Counted from the first letter of the stretch, positions 43,528-53,759 are shown. The stretch is 64,000 nucleotides of DNA from Tridacna crocea (GCA_943736015.1 OX031065.1:38640427-38704426), one strand, 5' to 3'. Translations and numbers: made by a program. Notes: generated by a model from the sequence alone, not told the origin.

Positions 43528-44019
43528 AATAAACATGTCGACATTTCTGACCAATCACAAGCTTTTATTTATTCAATTGTTATCGATACCCAAAAAAGTA
43601 GATCAAATGCAAGCTCATTAAGCAATGCAGAAAAACAAACATGATCAAGAGGCTTATTGGTCACTATAAACTTTCATTTCATTATAATGAAGTAAATTAT
43701 CTAGCAGAACCAATTACGATCATTCCATGACATTGACTGGAAGGACAAGTGTTTACTGAACATGAGAAGGAAGTGAATTATTTTTTGCGCAGTTTTTTTT
43801 TGCATATGACATAAGCTCTACCTAATATTCACGCGTCCGGTGTTTCCACTAGCACTAAGCCGGATCGTTGAAATGAGTATTTCCCGAGAAAATACCCGTG
43901 AAAAACCCAGTGTCGCCAGTAAGGATCGGACATAGACCCTTTTAATTACTAATTTATGAAATCACTATATAGAGAAAATGGCAAACCTTTATATTGTTTC
44001 AAACACAAATCCTATCATT

Positions 44020-44243
44020 CAGGTCACAATTTTATTACTTTCAATCTATTTGGACTAGTCTAACATCTTGCTGTCTGGAAATGATTTGGAAGAAAAGGAG
44101 AAAATGCTGGTAACCTTGTCCCAGAAATGTTTTCTATCCTTTCAAGTCAAATATTATAAATTTTTAATCCATGTTTCATAATGTCCTTTTCGGATGCTTT
44201 GGCTCTGGAACAGTCCAAAAGCTTGTCGGTTGGTACCTCTTAA
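44020..44243 (+). mobile_element. Decayed family A MITE, one palindrome arm deleted
   Basis: AGGAGAAAATGCTGGTAACC continues into TTGTCCCAGAAATG, so most of the second arm is gone. The right end GTCGGTTGGTACCTCTTAA abuts a family B element. 43528-44019 holds nothing recognisable. Confidence 0.65.
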
Positions 44244-44428
44244 TTGCTAAGCACAACTCACGGATCTATTGTGGACAATATAGATCAAGATCGGACTACA
44301 AAGAACGTGCAATCAGATCTTCGAGCAACGCTGTCTGATAAGGAAATATGTCTCTCCAAGAGATATTATGTTTTAGGTTTTTACGAGCAGCTTGAAAGTC
44401 CCAATTAGCTAGGCAAGTTTACGGTTAA
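44240..44428. mobile_element. Family B element with TTAA ends
   Basis: TTAATTGCTAAGCACAACTC left, TTTACGGTTAA right. Palindrome decayed (AGATCGGACTACAAAGAACG / TGCAATCAGATCTTCGAG). Shares its left TTAA with the preceding family A copy. Confidence 0.6.
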
Positions 44429-44693
44429 TATTTATTGACTGTGTGGTACTTAATGCCGTTTTCAGTTATATTCCGCCGGCCAGTGCACCTATCCATGTTT
44501 ACCTGTTTTTTTTTACCAGCACTCTGCACATTATTCCTTCCAAGTCAATTTGCTGCTTTCCCACATAAGCATCATCGAAACAATAGTCAGCGGTGAGAGA
44601 GGAAGGAATCCTGTCGCAGTGACTATCATCAATCCTCGGAAAGAATATGGCTACTCGGGCTCTGCATATAAGAGATAATAACGACTATCTTAC

Positions 44694-44804
44694 CACATCT
44701 ATTGCAGTATACTGGACAAGCCTGGACTGCTAGATCTGGAAATCTTGTACAAATTGTGGGACCAAATTTCGCACAGTCTTCTTCATCTGAACATTTGGTT
44801 TGTG
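44694..44804 (-). CDS. ShKT-type exon 3 of a secreted multidomain protein
   Basis: Minus-strand exon of 111 bases: CTTTTGTAG acceptor, TGTG|GTAAGA donor, phase 1 at both ends. It carries a full six-cysteine pattern C-x6-C-x8-C-x10-C-x3-C-x2-C with the CxVYCNRC-like end and FPDLA in the middle, the signature of ShKT domains. These are disulphide-rich modules found in secreted and matrix proteins, astacin-type metalloproteases, tyrosinase-like proteins and some venom peptides; nothing here identifies a toxin. It joins in frame to the exon at 46216-46317. If the donor is skipped the frame stops after about 22 more codons. Downstream exons were not found. Confidence 0.75.
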
Positions 44805-44854
44805 CTACAAAAGCAGTATGAATCATGCTCTGTGAAAAGGTGGCTTAATGCATC

Positions 44855-44940
44855 TGCAACAAAGTATTTACCCGTGTCAGCCTTGACAGTCCGCTCAGGC
44901 TGACATAGGTTAAAAACCTTTTGCTGGTTGGTGGTCAATT
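44855..44940. repeat. Decayed family C palindrome
   Basis: CGTGTCAGCCTTGACAGTCC mirrored by CTCAGGCTGACATAGG, in an intron of the ShKT gene. Confidence 0.5.
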
Positions 44941-45120
44941 CTCTGCACACCCAAGGACCTTTCTATTTCCTAATTCAATCTGTTGTAAACAACAAATTTG
45001 AACTATACGAATTGCTTAGCATTATGCCTCACAGACACGCATTAAGCCGCCCATTTGGCCGGATCATGACTTAATTATTATAAAGGCATCGTGACAATTT
45101 GTTTTCTAAGCTACACAAAA

Positions 45121-45145
45121 TACAAAATCAGTTTTTTTTTTTTTT
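45121..45145 (+). repeat. Poly-T tract
   Basis: T run of about 16 bases just upstream of a family A copy. Confidence 0.8.
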
Positions 45146-45245
45146 TCAATTCGGGTTCACACTCATCTCCATCTTAATCGTTTATCTTAATAATTATTGT
45201 CAGAGAAAGAAACCTAGGACTAGGAATAGGCCTACATCAGACTTT

Positions 45246-45475
45246 GTTACCTCTTTACTAAACAACAAAATTTTAGACAGGTCCATATTGAAAGCACTTG
45301 CAGACGACAGAATAAACGTAAATCAAAAATGGAAAATTGTTTTCAGCAGGGTAGAAAAAATTGTGGGAAAAGAAGAAAATGCTGGTTACTAGCATTTTGT
45401 CCTTTTCCCACAATGCTTTCAAAAGGCCTTTATCTCAGGGTCGTAAAAACTAGGAATTGTTTGGTAAAGGGTTAA
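45246..45475 (-). mobile_element. Family A hairpin MITE
   Basis: GTTACCTCTTTACTAAACAA left; TTTGGTAAAGGGTTAA right; near-perfect palindrome (GGTTACTAGC turn). Intronic to the ShKT gene. Confidence 0.85.
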
Positions 45476-45734
45476 AGAACGTTCATAGACTGGGTTTCAT
45501 CTGCACCAGGCTGAAGTGCACCTCCCACACGATCAGGGTGAACCAGAATTCGAATTCATGAGACATTCTTACATTCTTACTTTAACTTTCAAAAATTGTA
45601 CAACAGTTTTACATTTCAAACCCTGATGATAGACTGCATGGGGTTGGGGTAAGGGCCGGCCTCCAGCATAAGTACAGGTGAAGGGCTTAGTTCCTGTTCC
45701 TTCGCCGATCTTATGCTTATGATATTGGCAATCT

Positions 45735-45923
45735 TACCCTCAGGCTATTAAGTGCGGCTCAAAGAAAATTTGCGGACAGGAAGATCAAGATCAGACTGCA
45801 CAGAACGTGCATTCTGATTTAGGATCTAAACTGTCCGACGGGAAGCTTTCGTCTCTAAAAAGTACGTTAGAAAGGCATCAGTTGGGTTTGAAAGTTTCCT
45901 TTAATTTACCTGGCAGGTTTTAA
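45735..45923. mobile_element. Family B element
   Basis: TTACCCTCAGGCTATTAAGT left; GGCAGGTTTTAA right; palindrome AGATCAGACTGCACAGAACG / TGCATTCTGATTTAGGATCT. Its right TTAA (45920-45923) starts the next family B copy. Confidence 0.65.
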
Positions 45924-46130
45924 CCTTTAAAGTGCTGAATTCAAACAAGAGACATCTTTAAAAAGGAAAAACATCTGAAATATTGCTGTACCAAGTTTTT
46001 TTTCCAGAATATGTAACAAAATAGTGGACAGTGTAGATCTAAGATCAGCCTGCACGTTCTGTGCAGTCTGATCTTGATCTACACTGTCCACAACAACAAG
46101 TTAAGTCGGTTCCAGCGCTTTAAGGGTTAA
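45920..46130. mobile_element. Family B element sharing a TTAA
   Basis: TTAACCTTTAAAGTGCTGAA left; CGCTTTAAGGGTTAA right; perfect palindrome AGATCAGCCTGCACGTTC / TGTGCAGTCTGATCTTGATC bracketed by ACAGTGTAGATC and ATCTACACTGT. Confidence 0.72.
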
Positions 46131-46215
46131 AAGTATCAGTCATAAGTGTCCACCAACTTTTTTCTATATTTTCATGAATGAACCAATCAATGAGCCGATA
46201 ACAACAGTTACTTAC

Positions 46216-46317
46216 GACACAAGCCACAAGTTCGCTGACAATACTGCTTGGCTAAAGAAGGAAACGTCTGACAATCTAACTGGTGACATTGTGAGTATGA
46301 AATATCGTCTTGACACT
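46216..46317 (-). CDS. ShKT-type exon 2
   Basis: 102 bases, acceptor AAACACAG and donor TGTC|GTAAGT, phase 1 at both ends, so the exon is a symmetric module that can be duplicated or skipped without a frameshift. Six cysteines in the pattern C-x8-C-x4-C-x10-C-x3-C-x2-C with FPSLA before the fourth and a TCGLC end. The exon equals exactly one domain. It joins the proline linker exon at 47168-47206 upstream and the exon at 44694-44804 downstream. Confidence 0.8.
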
Positions 46318-46384
46318 CTGTGTTTAAATATATGAATACTGAATTAACTAAGAGGGAACTCAGAACAGAGAGAACTTAGAGAGG

Positions 46385-46385
<1 letters not shown>

Positions 46386-46423
<38 letters not shown>

Positions 46424-46424
46424 T
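46386..46424 (+). repeat. (GA)n microsatellite
   Basis: Pure GA tract in an intron of the ShKT gene. Confidence 0.95.
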
Positions 46425-46479
46425 GTCGGTTGTTTTTTTGTAGGGAAAAACAGCGTCGTGTAAATCAGAGTACATCAAG

Positions 46480-47012
46480 TTCAACTAGAGCTAGCACTGG
46501 ATGTGACTTAATACCCCCCCCCCCCCGCCAGCACTTTGACAGAAGCAGGCAATTCATTATCTCCCGCTAGATGGCATTCTATAAATACTCATCTATCTGA
46601 TATGGGCATCCTGGGTACAGAACCGAACCACTTTCCTACGCGACAACCGTTTCTTTGAATTTAAAAAAAAAAAGGTTTACCCAATAAAACGCTACCTCGT
46701 GCAATTCACTCAACTATCACCAGTTTAGAGAAATCTGTTGCTAAAGCAGGTCTCACTTCTCAAACGTATTGATACGTAAAAGCTGTTTTCAACATTGCTA
46801 CTTTATAGAGCGTAATATTACAGTCAGCCCGCTTACGGGGCTAGGAGTGATGCGTCATACAAGACAGTCGAATCTTCGAAGAATATGACATGCGCAGACA
46901 ACGGCAGGCAATTACTAGTGTTTTGTACACAGGCGGACTCACGGACGGACACACAGACAGACAGGCTGATTCCAGTATAACCTAGAAAACATTCGTTTTG
47001 CGGGGGTATAAC
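46480..47012 (-). repeat. Dispersed repeat with CCGTCTGTC core, copy 2 (broken)
   Basis: Inverse pieces of the repeat at 33011-33290: CTAGAGCTAGCACTGGATGT, TGACTTAATACC and GCCAGCACTTTGAC at 46480-46545; ACGGACGGACACACAGACAG, CTGATTCCAGTATAACC, ATTCGTTTTGCGGGGGTATA at 46920-47012. A C run lies between. The middle, about 46550-46900, is unrecognised. Confidence 0.5.
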
Positions 47013-47167
47013 ACACTGTAATTCCTTTTTCAGTTTATATTAATAAGCAGTATAATGACTAGAGACAGTGCCAGAGCTTCTCTTCAGATACATCGTATCT
47101 ACATAAAGCACAGATCCTATAATATTAACGATTAAAAAGCATTTTTTTTTTGTCCAAAAGTACTTAC

Positions 47168-47206
47168 CGATCGCTGGAGGAACCGGCTTGCTTGCATTAA
47201 CGTTGT
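47168..47206 (-). CDS. Proline-rich linker exon of the ShKT gene
   Basis: A 39-base microexon with a CTTTTAG acceptor and ATCG|GTAAGT donor, phase 1 on both sides. It encodes a short hydrophilic hinge with KPVPPAIG between the first and second ShKT exons. The call depends on matching phase and strong splice sites. Confidence 0.65.
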
Positions 47207-47388
47207 CTAAAAGTAAAGAACTTATTATCAGTTAGCATTCTCTGTTACACTTTCAATGTTACGTACTATGTATACACATAATTGACATCATTTTATCCTT
47301 TCAATGCCATGAAATAAAACATGTTTTTTTTTGCAGACGGCATAGGCCTAGATGAAGATTAGACTGTCCGGAAAACTCAGTCTGGCTT

Positions 47389-47608
47389 TTAACTCTTCAC
47401 CAAACAACAAAATTTTAGACTAGTTCACAATTGCAGACGACGATATAAACATAACTCAAAAATTGAAATTTGTTTCCAGCAGGGTAGAAAACATTGTGAG
47501 AAAAGGAGAAAATGCTGGTTACCAGCATTTTCTCCTTTTCTCACAATGTTTTCAAAAGGGTTTTGTCTCAGGGTAGTAAAAACCAGGTATTGTTTAGTAA
47601 ATTGTTGA
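47389..47608 (-). mobile_element. Family A hairpin MITE
   Basis: TTAACTCTTCACCAAACAAC left; GTTTAGTAAATTGTTGA right; palindrome with paired change CATTGTGAGAAAAGG / CCTTTTCTCACAATG in both arms. Confidence 0.85.
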
Positions 47609-47890
47609 TCTGCAGTCTCCGCTTGTTCAGTCAAAATTATCAGATAAAAATCAGCTTCAGTGAATTGTATTTTCAGCAGTAGAAATCAGTTTAGTTTATG
47701 TTTAAATAAAATGTTAAAAATACATTTAAACTCAGGAAAAAAATCCCAAACATTGCACTTTGGTCTAAATGCCTCAAGAAAAATAACGAGCAATACAGTC
47801 TGATCATGATATTCACCTAGTTTTAAATGTTAAACAAAATTTGGCCACTTCAAAGTGTATCCGAGGATACTGACTAAAATTAAAGCTTAC

Positions 47891-47992
47891 GACAAACTTG
47901 ACATGTCTTCGGACAGTACATCAACGCCAAGTCTGGGAACTCTATACAGTCTAATTCTATACATTGGTCAGTTGATATAATATCAGTACAAC
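47891..47992 (-). CDS. ShKT-type exon 1
   Basis: 102 bases with a CCGTTTCAG acceptor and TGTC|GTAAGC donor, phase 1 at both ends. Cysteine pattern C-x8-C-x4-C-x10-C-x3-C-x2-C with FPDLA and a TCQVC end, the same length and spacing as the exon at 46216-46317, so the two are probably duplicates. It follows the signal-peptide exon directly. Confidence 0.8.
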
Positions 47993-48108
47993 CTGAAACG
48001 GAAATGTCAGATTCATTACCCTTTTCGGTTCAAGTCCAGAGCCTTGACTGGAAGTAATTTGCAATGCTAATAGAGTCTAGTGAAAGTGGCTAAGAGTATT
48101 TTCTAAAT

Positions 48109-48110
<2 letters not shown>

Positions 48111-48191
<81 letters not shown>

Positions 48192-48192
48192 G
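48111..48192 (+). repeat. (GA)n microsatellite with interruptions
   Basis: GA tract with single T and C breaks. Confidence 0.95.
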
Positions 48193-48349
48193 CAATCCCG
48201 TGTTACAAGTAAAGTTTTCCGTAACTTGCCCGAGTATCCACCCCCTTTCTCATTCGAAAAGAAAAGAAAAATCTGTAGGACACACAATGCTCTATCCATG
48301 TGTTAGTTAACGTATTATTACATATTTCATATTATATATCATATCGTTC

Positions 48350-48370
48350 GGGGGGGGGGGGGGGGGGGGG
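48350..48370 (+). repeat. Poly-G tract, 21 G
   Basis: Uninterrupted G run followed by AGGAGGG; strong G-quadruplex potential. Confidence 0.95.
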
Positions 48371-48741
48371 AGGAGGGTTCATCCGCACCCTATCTCAGTT
48401 CCAAAATTAGAAAAAAAAAGACGACTTTTAAAGGATCCTTTTAAATGTGAACAACGACAACAACAACCAAAAAAAAGTAAGCAACAAAGGCAATAGTTAT
48501 AATTAAAATACTTAAAAATATATGACAACATTTTGGTCTGCAGGCAATTTGTTCTTTTATCGCCTTAGGTCTATTTTCAAAAGGAATCAGCTTGAATAGG
48601 AACTGATTGTTACTACTTCTCCTATTTCCACCATATTTTCATATTTTTTCTCTCTCATGAACGTTAAAGTTGAATATCTGGTTCGACGATACAGCATTCG
48701 CACTGATCAATACTGTCAGTACTTTGATGAAATTTCCTTAC

Positions 48742-48793
48742 CTTCAGCCATCAAGGCATGAATCAGTAATGTCACGGTCAGGTGATGGAGTTT
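48742..48793 (-). CDS. Probable signal-peptide exon of the ShKT gene
   Basis: 52 bases, acceptor TTTTTCCTAG, donor GAAG|GTAAGG. It enters in phase 0 and leaves in phase 1, as the first ShKT exon needs. The segment is hydrophobic (LTVTLLIHALMA) and ends in a small-residue run before E-G, typical of a signal peptide with cleavage after MA. The start codon should be in an upstream exon above 48793; not found. Confidence 0.65.
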
Positions 48794-48834
48794 CTAGGAA
48801 AAAGAACGCATAGAATTATTAATAAAGAACTGTG

Positions 48835-49065
48835 ACAGGACCAGAAAACATTGCAGTAAAAAGAGAAAAGACTGGTTGAACACTGTGGGAAAGGAAGAGA
48901 ATCCTGGTAACCAGCTTTTTTCTCCTCTTCTCACAATTTCAACGTTCATTATTTGCACCACATTTAAATTGTTGCATGAAATGCTTTCAATATGGAGTAG
49001 TAGATTATTTTGTTGTCTAATTCTTAATAGCTATAAAGTTATATACAAACATATGATTTTTCAGT
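48835..49065 (+). mobile_element. Decayed family A MITE
   Basis: GAACACTGTGGGAAAGGAAG, GGTAACCAGCTTTTTTCTCC and TTGTTGTCTAATTCTTAA; only half of the palindrome pairs. Confidence 0.55.
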
Positions 49066-49254
49066 GGTTTGGATTCAGTTACATGTATATCTTGCATGTA
49101 TTACAGTGTTTTAATTTCTGCTTGTAAATGTATGCTTGAAATCTTTTGTAATAAACTCATGTACAAAAAAAAAAACTGTGACAAAAGAATATCAGACACA
49201 TTCGGTTCATGATTCGGTTCCTGAAAAGAAAGATCAAGTTCATCATCATCTGAC

Positions 49255-49335
49255 TCAATGACTTTGTGCTGACAGCGCAGATTAAGATCAGACTGCACAG
49301 ATCGTGCAGTCTGATCGTGTATCTACACTGTCCGA
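49255..49335. repeat. Family B palindrome
   Basis: AAGATCAGACTGCACAGATC / GTGCAGTCTGATCGTGTATC with ACACTGTCCGATA. A weak SINE-like B box (GGTTTGATTCTCGCC) is at 49507-49535. Confidence 0.65.
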
Positions 49336-49726
49336 TATGGAGATACCGTATACCTAAAATACCTTTGAAAAAGAAGGAAAAAAGGTTCTTTTTACTTCTT
49401 TCGCAGGATGAGGGTGGAAGGACAAACTCCTGTCATTCAAGCTTACTCTTGAAATCTAGTCTGTAAGCACATACATGTACTTTCAGACGTCTAAAATTTT
49501 GTCTTTCAGAAAAAGACAAGGGTTTGATTCTCGCCCGAGCTGGTAACGCTTGAGGTGATTTGGATCATTTGCAGTAGAGTCTGCATTGTGTAAAACGTAG
49601 ACAATTTAATTTGAGTGTATGACCAAGAAATCCTTTTTAAAAATAAGTGAATTCGATTTATCTAAATATCCGTGCATAGCTTGAAAATATACCAAATAAA
49701 AGGTTATCCATTAATTTGTTTTCACA

Positions 49727-49790
49727 TGTAGGACCGGAAGTGTACAGTGTTTGAGATTGTATGTCACTTGGAAGTCTGTACAGTGATGCT
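49727..49790 (+). repeat. Solitary end of the 14157-15131 element family
   Basis: GTAGGACCGGAAGTGTACAG, TGTTTGAGATTGTATGTCAC, TTGGAAGTCTGTACAGTGAT; no mirror end nearby. Confidence 0.65.
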
Positions 49791-49903
49791 TAACTTGTGT
49801 CTGACTGTATATAGATATAGAAATAGCTTGGAAATGAAAACTCGTGAATAAATTCACTGTATGTACTAACTAAACCCTGGGGGATAGGTAGCTTAGGTAG
49901 AGT

Positions 49904-50162
49904 CATCCTCGGATACCCCGAGGTCTCCCTATTTGCTACGCTACATCGACCTCTGGGACAACTAATTGAATTTTCTTCGCTTTAACGCTGGCCGAATGCT
50001 TGCTTTTCATTGGTTCCATCATCATTTTGTGATGGGCGAGTGGACTGTACGCTATGACGTTTCGTATCGATTTTCGGCGGTTGATTCAAAGTTTTATTAG
50101 TCAATTGTCCCAAGGGTCGATGTAGCGTAGCAAATAGGGAGACCCCGGGGTATCCGAGGATG
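49904..50162 (-). mobile_element. Mutator-type MITE, 259 bp, copy 1
   Basis: Inverted ends of about 55 bp: CATCCTCGGATACCCC, GTCTCCCTATTTGCTACGCT, ACATCGACC. A perfect 9-bp target duplication AGGTAGAGT stands at 49895-49903 and 50163-50171, the Mutator hallmark. The interior is non-coding and matches copy 2 at 59486 in reverse. Confidence 0.9.
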
Positions 50163-50423
50163 AGGTAGAGTAGGGCGTACCAAAATATATGCACGGGTAT
50201 GCCATTGTGAAGAAGAATGACATAGAGTATAATGGAAATCATAGCACCAGGGACATCATATGCATATACCATGTTCCGGTAACATAGGGTCTATGTACTT
50301 CCGTGATGCATGATACCAACCAAATTGATCCCATAATTGTGGATCCATAAGAATCGCCTTTTTTTTTTTGAATTTCCGACATGATCATATTGAAGGCTGC
50401 AACTTTGAGACACAGAAATTTGA

Positions 50424-50508
50424 TGACCTATTGCGAAAAGTTTCGGCCCAGGTCAGCCTGCGCGGACTGCGCAGGCTGACCTGAGTCGATGCTTTTCGCA
50501 GATACATT
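50424..50508. repeat. Family C palindrome, best copy
   Basis: TTGCGAAAAGTTTCGGCCC, then AGGTCAGCCTGCGCGGACTG and CGCAGGCTGACCTGAG, then CGATGCTTTTCGCAG. Near-perfect inverted repeat of ~70 bases. 50509-50936 holds nothing recognisable. Confidence 0.8.
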
Positions 50509-50936
50509 AAGCTCCCTTTTCTCAGAAGATTGCTCGCGTTTGTTTACCTACCTATACAGAGCATTGACTAGACCGAATATCTCAGGTAATGAGCTTGAAA
50601 TTTGTGAACGACAAAAATTGGCCACTTGAAGATGGCTTGCTGACAAATATTACTAAATAGTGTTTCGAGTAAGATGCTAAATCAAGGTTCGTATGATGTT
50701 AGTGTACACCGAGAACGATAAAGAAGCTCTATCCCCTCGTGTATAACGTAAATGACAGTCTTCCTGGGGCGTCGTCCATACGGGCTACTGGTGGTAACAA
50801 TACATGAAAGAAAACAAGTCAATCAATGGGAGGGGGCTACTCTAATCGCCCCCTTTCTGTTCACCTAAGCTGCAAAGCAGGATTAACATGTAACACATAG
50901 ACCTACAAGTTTTCCAACCAGCATGGGGTCTCTATC

Positions 50937-50941
50937 AGAGA

Positions 50942-51004
<63 letters not shown>
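50937..51004 (+). repeat. (GA)n microsatellite
   Basis: GA tract with single C and A interruptions. Confidence 0.95.
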
Positions 51005-51190
51005 CTAAATGAACAGCATAATGATACATGTACGCCAATGATTAACAGACAAACTTCCAAACAAGGATGCAATTACTGAATTATCTCATATTTACCATGG
51101 CTACATACGGATTCCTTCGTCGAAAAATCCATGCCTTATCTTTGTTGAGAGACGAACCTTAGTTCATATCATAAAAGATAGATTTATCGC

Positions 51191-51375
51191 TTAACCCTTC
51201 ACCGCTTAATTATTCCAAGTTTCACGGACCATGTAAAAAACTTCTGAAAGCAATACTGGTAATCAACATTTTCTCCATAATATTTTCTTCCCTTAGAAAT
51301 ACAGATTTCGTTTTTGAATTGGTTTGTTGCTTTCAATTTGGGCATGTATGAAATTATGTCGTTTGTTAAATAATC
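51191..51375 (+). mobile_element. Decayed family A MITE, palindrome mostly lost
   Basis: TTAACCCTTCACCGCTTAAT left and GTCGTTTGTTAAATAA right; only ATCAACATTTTCTCC remains of the centre. 51376-51968 holds no recognised feature. Confidence 0.6.
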
Positions 51376-51968
51376 CATTTTCCGTGGACACGGCATACCA
51401 TACCTTCAGACAGAAGGTGAGCATACCACAGGCTACTTGACTCTATTCAAAACGAAGACAATCTGCTGTGAAAACGTTTAGTGCTGTTAGGACAAATTGC
51501 TTTACTTTTTTCCCCCGGGGAAAAGCTATCCGAAAACACCTATTTTTGGACAATTAACAACTTCGAACAATTTTGATCTACAGTGGCCTCTATTTGTCTA
51601 CCAGGAATTCTTGTTGTATTAATTATGTCTTGTGTATCTTGTATGAGCACAACAACAACAATAACAACCCGGAAGTTATTCTGGTACCCCTCCGTACTTA
51701 AGAGTACATAGTGATAGGGGACAGGTAATCCAGACTACCCGGAAGTAGGAAGTAAACAATTTGTTCTTTCTAGGAGAAAACGCATTATGTAAGGCGAATT
51801 TTCATGCTGTTAGGCCCAATTTTTGAATTGTGAGTATAAATGACTTCCTCTATACCCTTCCCAAGAGTTGGAGGCATTGCATAGGTCTGTCAATCTGACA
51901 AACATGGAAATTGATCGAAACAGTGAGCATTTGTATCAAGACACATGCATTTGAGTTCTGACTCGAAT

Positions 51969-52198
51969 TTTAACTCTTTACCACACAAGAAAGTTTTAGA
52001 CTGGTCCAAATTGAAAGCATTTGCAGACGACAAAACAAAGGTGACTAAAAAATAGAAATTTGTTCTGGGAAGGGTAGAAAACACTGTGGGAAAAGGAGAA
52101 AATGCTGGTTACCAGCATTTTCTCCTTTTCCCATAGTGTTTTCAAAAGGCTTCTTTCTCAGGGGCGTCAAAAGTAGGGATTGTGTGGTAATGGGTTAA
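51969..52198 (-). mobile_element. Family A TTAA hairpin MITE
   Basis: TTAACTCTTTACCACACAAG left; GTGTGGTAATGGGTTAA right; palindrome nearly perfect (CACTGTGGG / CCCATAGTG). Confidence 0.88.
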
Positions 52199-52304
52199 AC
52201 ATATTTAGTTAATTAGCATCGGTTGATCCCCAATTTAATGATGGGATTTATTTGATTTAACTTTTTTACGAATAGAGTGCGTCTAGGAATAAAGAATATA
52301 TAGA

Positions 52305-52466
52305 GGATATTTGTTTTTTTCGGTGAAAGAACGAAATTTATTTCATCGAGTGGACACCATCGGTAATATTTTCATGAGTGGCGCAGCCACGAGTGAAAAT
52401 ATTACCGATGGTGTTCACGAGATGAAATAAATTTAGATCTTTCACCGAAAAAAAAAACGAATATTC
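52305..52466. repeat. Long near-perfect palindrome (~160 bp)
   Basis: TTTTTTCGGTGAAAGA to GAAATTTATTTCATCGAG, CACCATCGGTAATATTTTCA and the turn GTGGCGCAGCCAC, then the full mirror ending TCTTTCACCGAAAAAA. Arms about 70-75 bp with few mismatches. No target duplication was identified. Confidence 0.75.
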
Positions 52467-52914
52467 TATTTATTTTATGCTTTTAACCCTTTCTGGGAGG
52501 AGCTTTATCAAAATTCAGTACAGTTCTTTTCCCTTATTCCCCATGGCATACCCCTCCCGCATAGCAACGTTACGTCAAGTGTGAGAAATGTAAGGTATAT
52601 GATGTCATATTTCCCATCTGGTTGTTAGGCACGCACAATTTACCTAGGCAACAAGAACATGAAAATCGGTATTTTCACTGGTGGTACCAGTGTAAGATCG
52701 AAAAATATTTTCTCTGCTGTTTCTCTATATCCAACCAGAAAGCATGAAATAAACGAGTGTAAATCACACAGTGTCAATGACTCAATGGAGAAACACTTGT
52801 TTTGAAAGACATGAAAGCACGTGGACATATCTGCATAAACTGCCCACTAAATTGAATTAACTAGTAAAATGCATTGAAATAGTATTGCAGTAAATTTCAT
52901 GGAGCTAATTGTTA
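52467..52914. other. Unassigned sequence
   Basis: No supported exon; the 62-codon minus frame at 52640-52828 lacks splice signals. Confidence 0.35.
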
Positions 52915-53188
52915 TCTCCTTACCAGAGAATTTAATTCAAGATTGGTCCAAGTTCAAAGCATTTGCAAAGTCAGCCTCGAAACAAATTGCCTCAAGTCAT
53001 CTCGGCCAGATCAACTAGGCCCCTTGTTTGAAGACAATAAATCAATGATGGAATTTGTGAGTAATAGGACAGGTAAGGTTAGTGAAAGAAGAATATGCTG
53101 GAGATTTTTCCCTATGTCCTAGAATTTGTTTGGAAAGCCTACACTGTTAGGGTGGTTGAAACTGGGAATTGTCTGTTAAAAGGTTAAA
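52915..53188 (-). mobile_element. Decayed family A MITE
   Basis: TTATCTCCTTACCAGAGAA, AGATTGGTCCAAGTTCAAAG, then GTCTGTTAAAAGGTTAA; palindrome lost. Confidence 0.5.
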
Positions 53189-53264
53189 TCGGGGGTCTTT
53201 AAAAGTATTGGGTTTGTGCTATGTGTATACATAATGATAAAGTATGAAATATGTCTGTGTTTCA

Positions 53265-53465
53265 GTGAATTCACAGATTAAACAGTAAGGCAGACTTAAA
53301 ACTTTTAAGACAAAGTGCTACAAACTGGTAAATTCCAAAATGGAGGGGCCACAAAGTACAAGATCTTCCAGTGGGTCAACAGGATCTCGAGGCACATCTG
53401 AGAATATAAAGAAAGTAGCTGTTACCATGACTGCACAGCAAGCACTCTTCATGGAGCTAGACCAG
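53265..53465 (+). CDS. Probable first coding exon, unrecognised gene 2
   Basis: A TTTCAG acceptor near 53264 precedes ~75 bases of 5' untranslated sequence. ATG at 53340 in good context (AAAATGG) opens 42 codons, ending CAG|GTAAAC in phase 0. The N-terminus is a Ser/Gly/Thr-rich low-complexity stretch followed by a helical segment with KKVAVTMTAQQALFMELDQ. I do not recognise the protein. The next exon could not be located in the repeat-filled downstream sequence. Confidence 0.55.
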
Positions 53466-53524
53466 GTAAACTTTACCCTCTCAGTTCAATGTCTTTTACA
53501 GTCCATCTTGCAAATGACTTTCGT

Positions 53525-53754
53525 GTTAACTCTTTACCAAATGACAAAACTTTAGACTGGTTCAAATTGAAAGCATTTGCAGATGCCATAATAAAAGTGA
53601 CTGAAAATTTATAATTTGTATCGAAGAGGAGAGTAAATATTGTGGGAAAAGGAGAAAATGTTGGTAACCAGCATTTTCTCCTTTTTCCACAGTGTTTTCT
53701 AAAGGCTTCTTTCTCAGGGTCGTCAAAAGTAGGGATTGTGTGGTATCGGTTTAA
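53525..53754 (-). mobile_element. Family A TTAA hairpin MITE
   Basis: TTAACTCTTTACCAAATGAC left; GTGTGGTATCGGTTTAA right; palindrome with GAAAATGTTGGTAACCAGCA turn. It sits 60 bases after the exon donor. Confidence 0.85.
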
Positions 53755-53759
53755 CAACT

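Noticed and set aside
44694-48793. Calling the ShKT gene a toxin
   Set aside because: ShKT domains occur in many secreted and matrix proteins. Multiple domains and a linker fit those at least as well, and no toxin-specific feature is visible.
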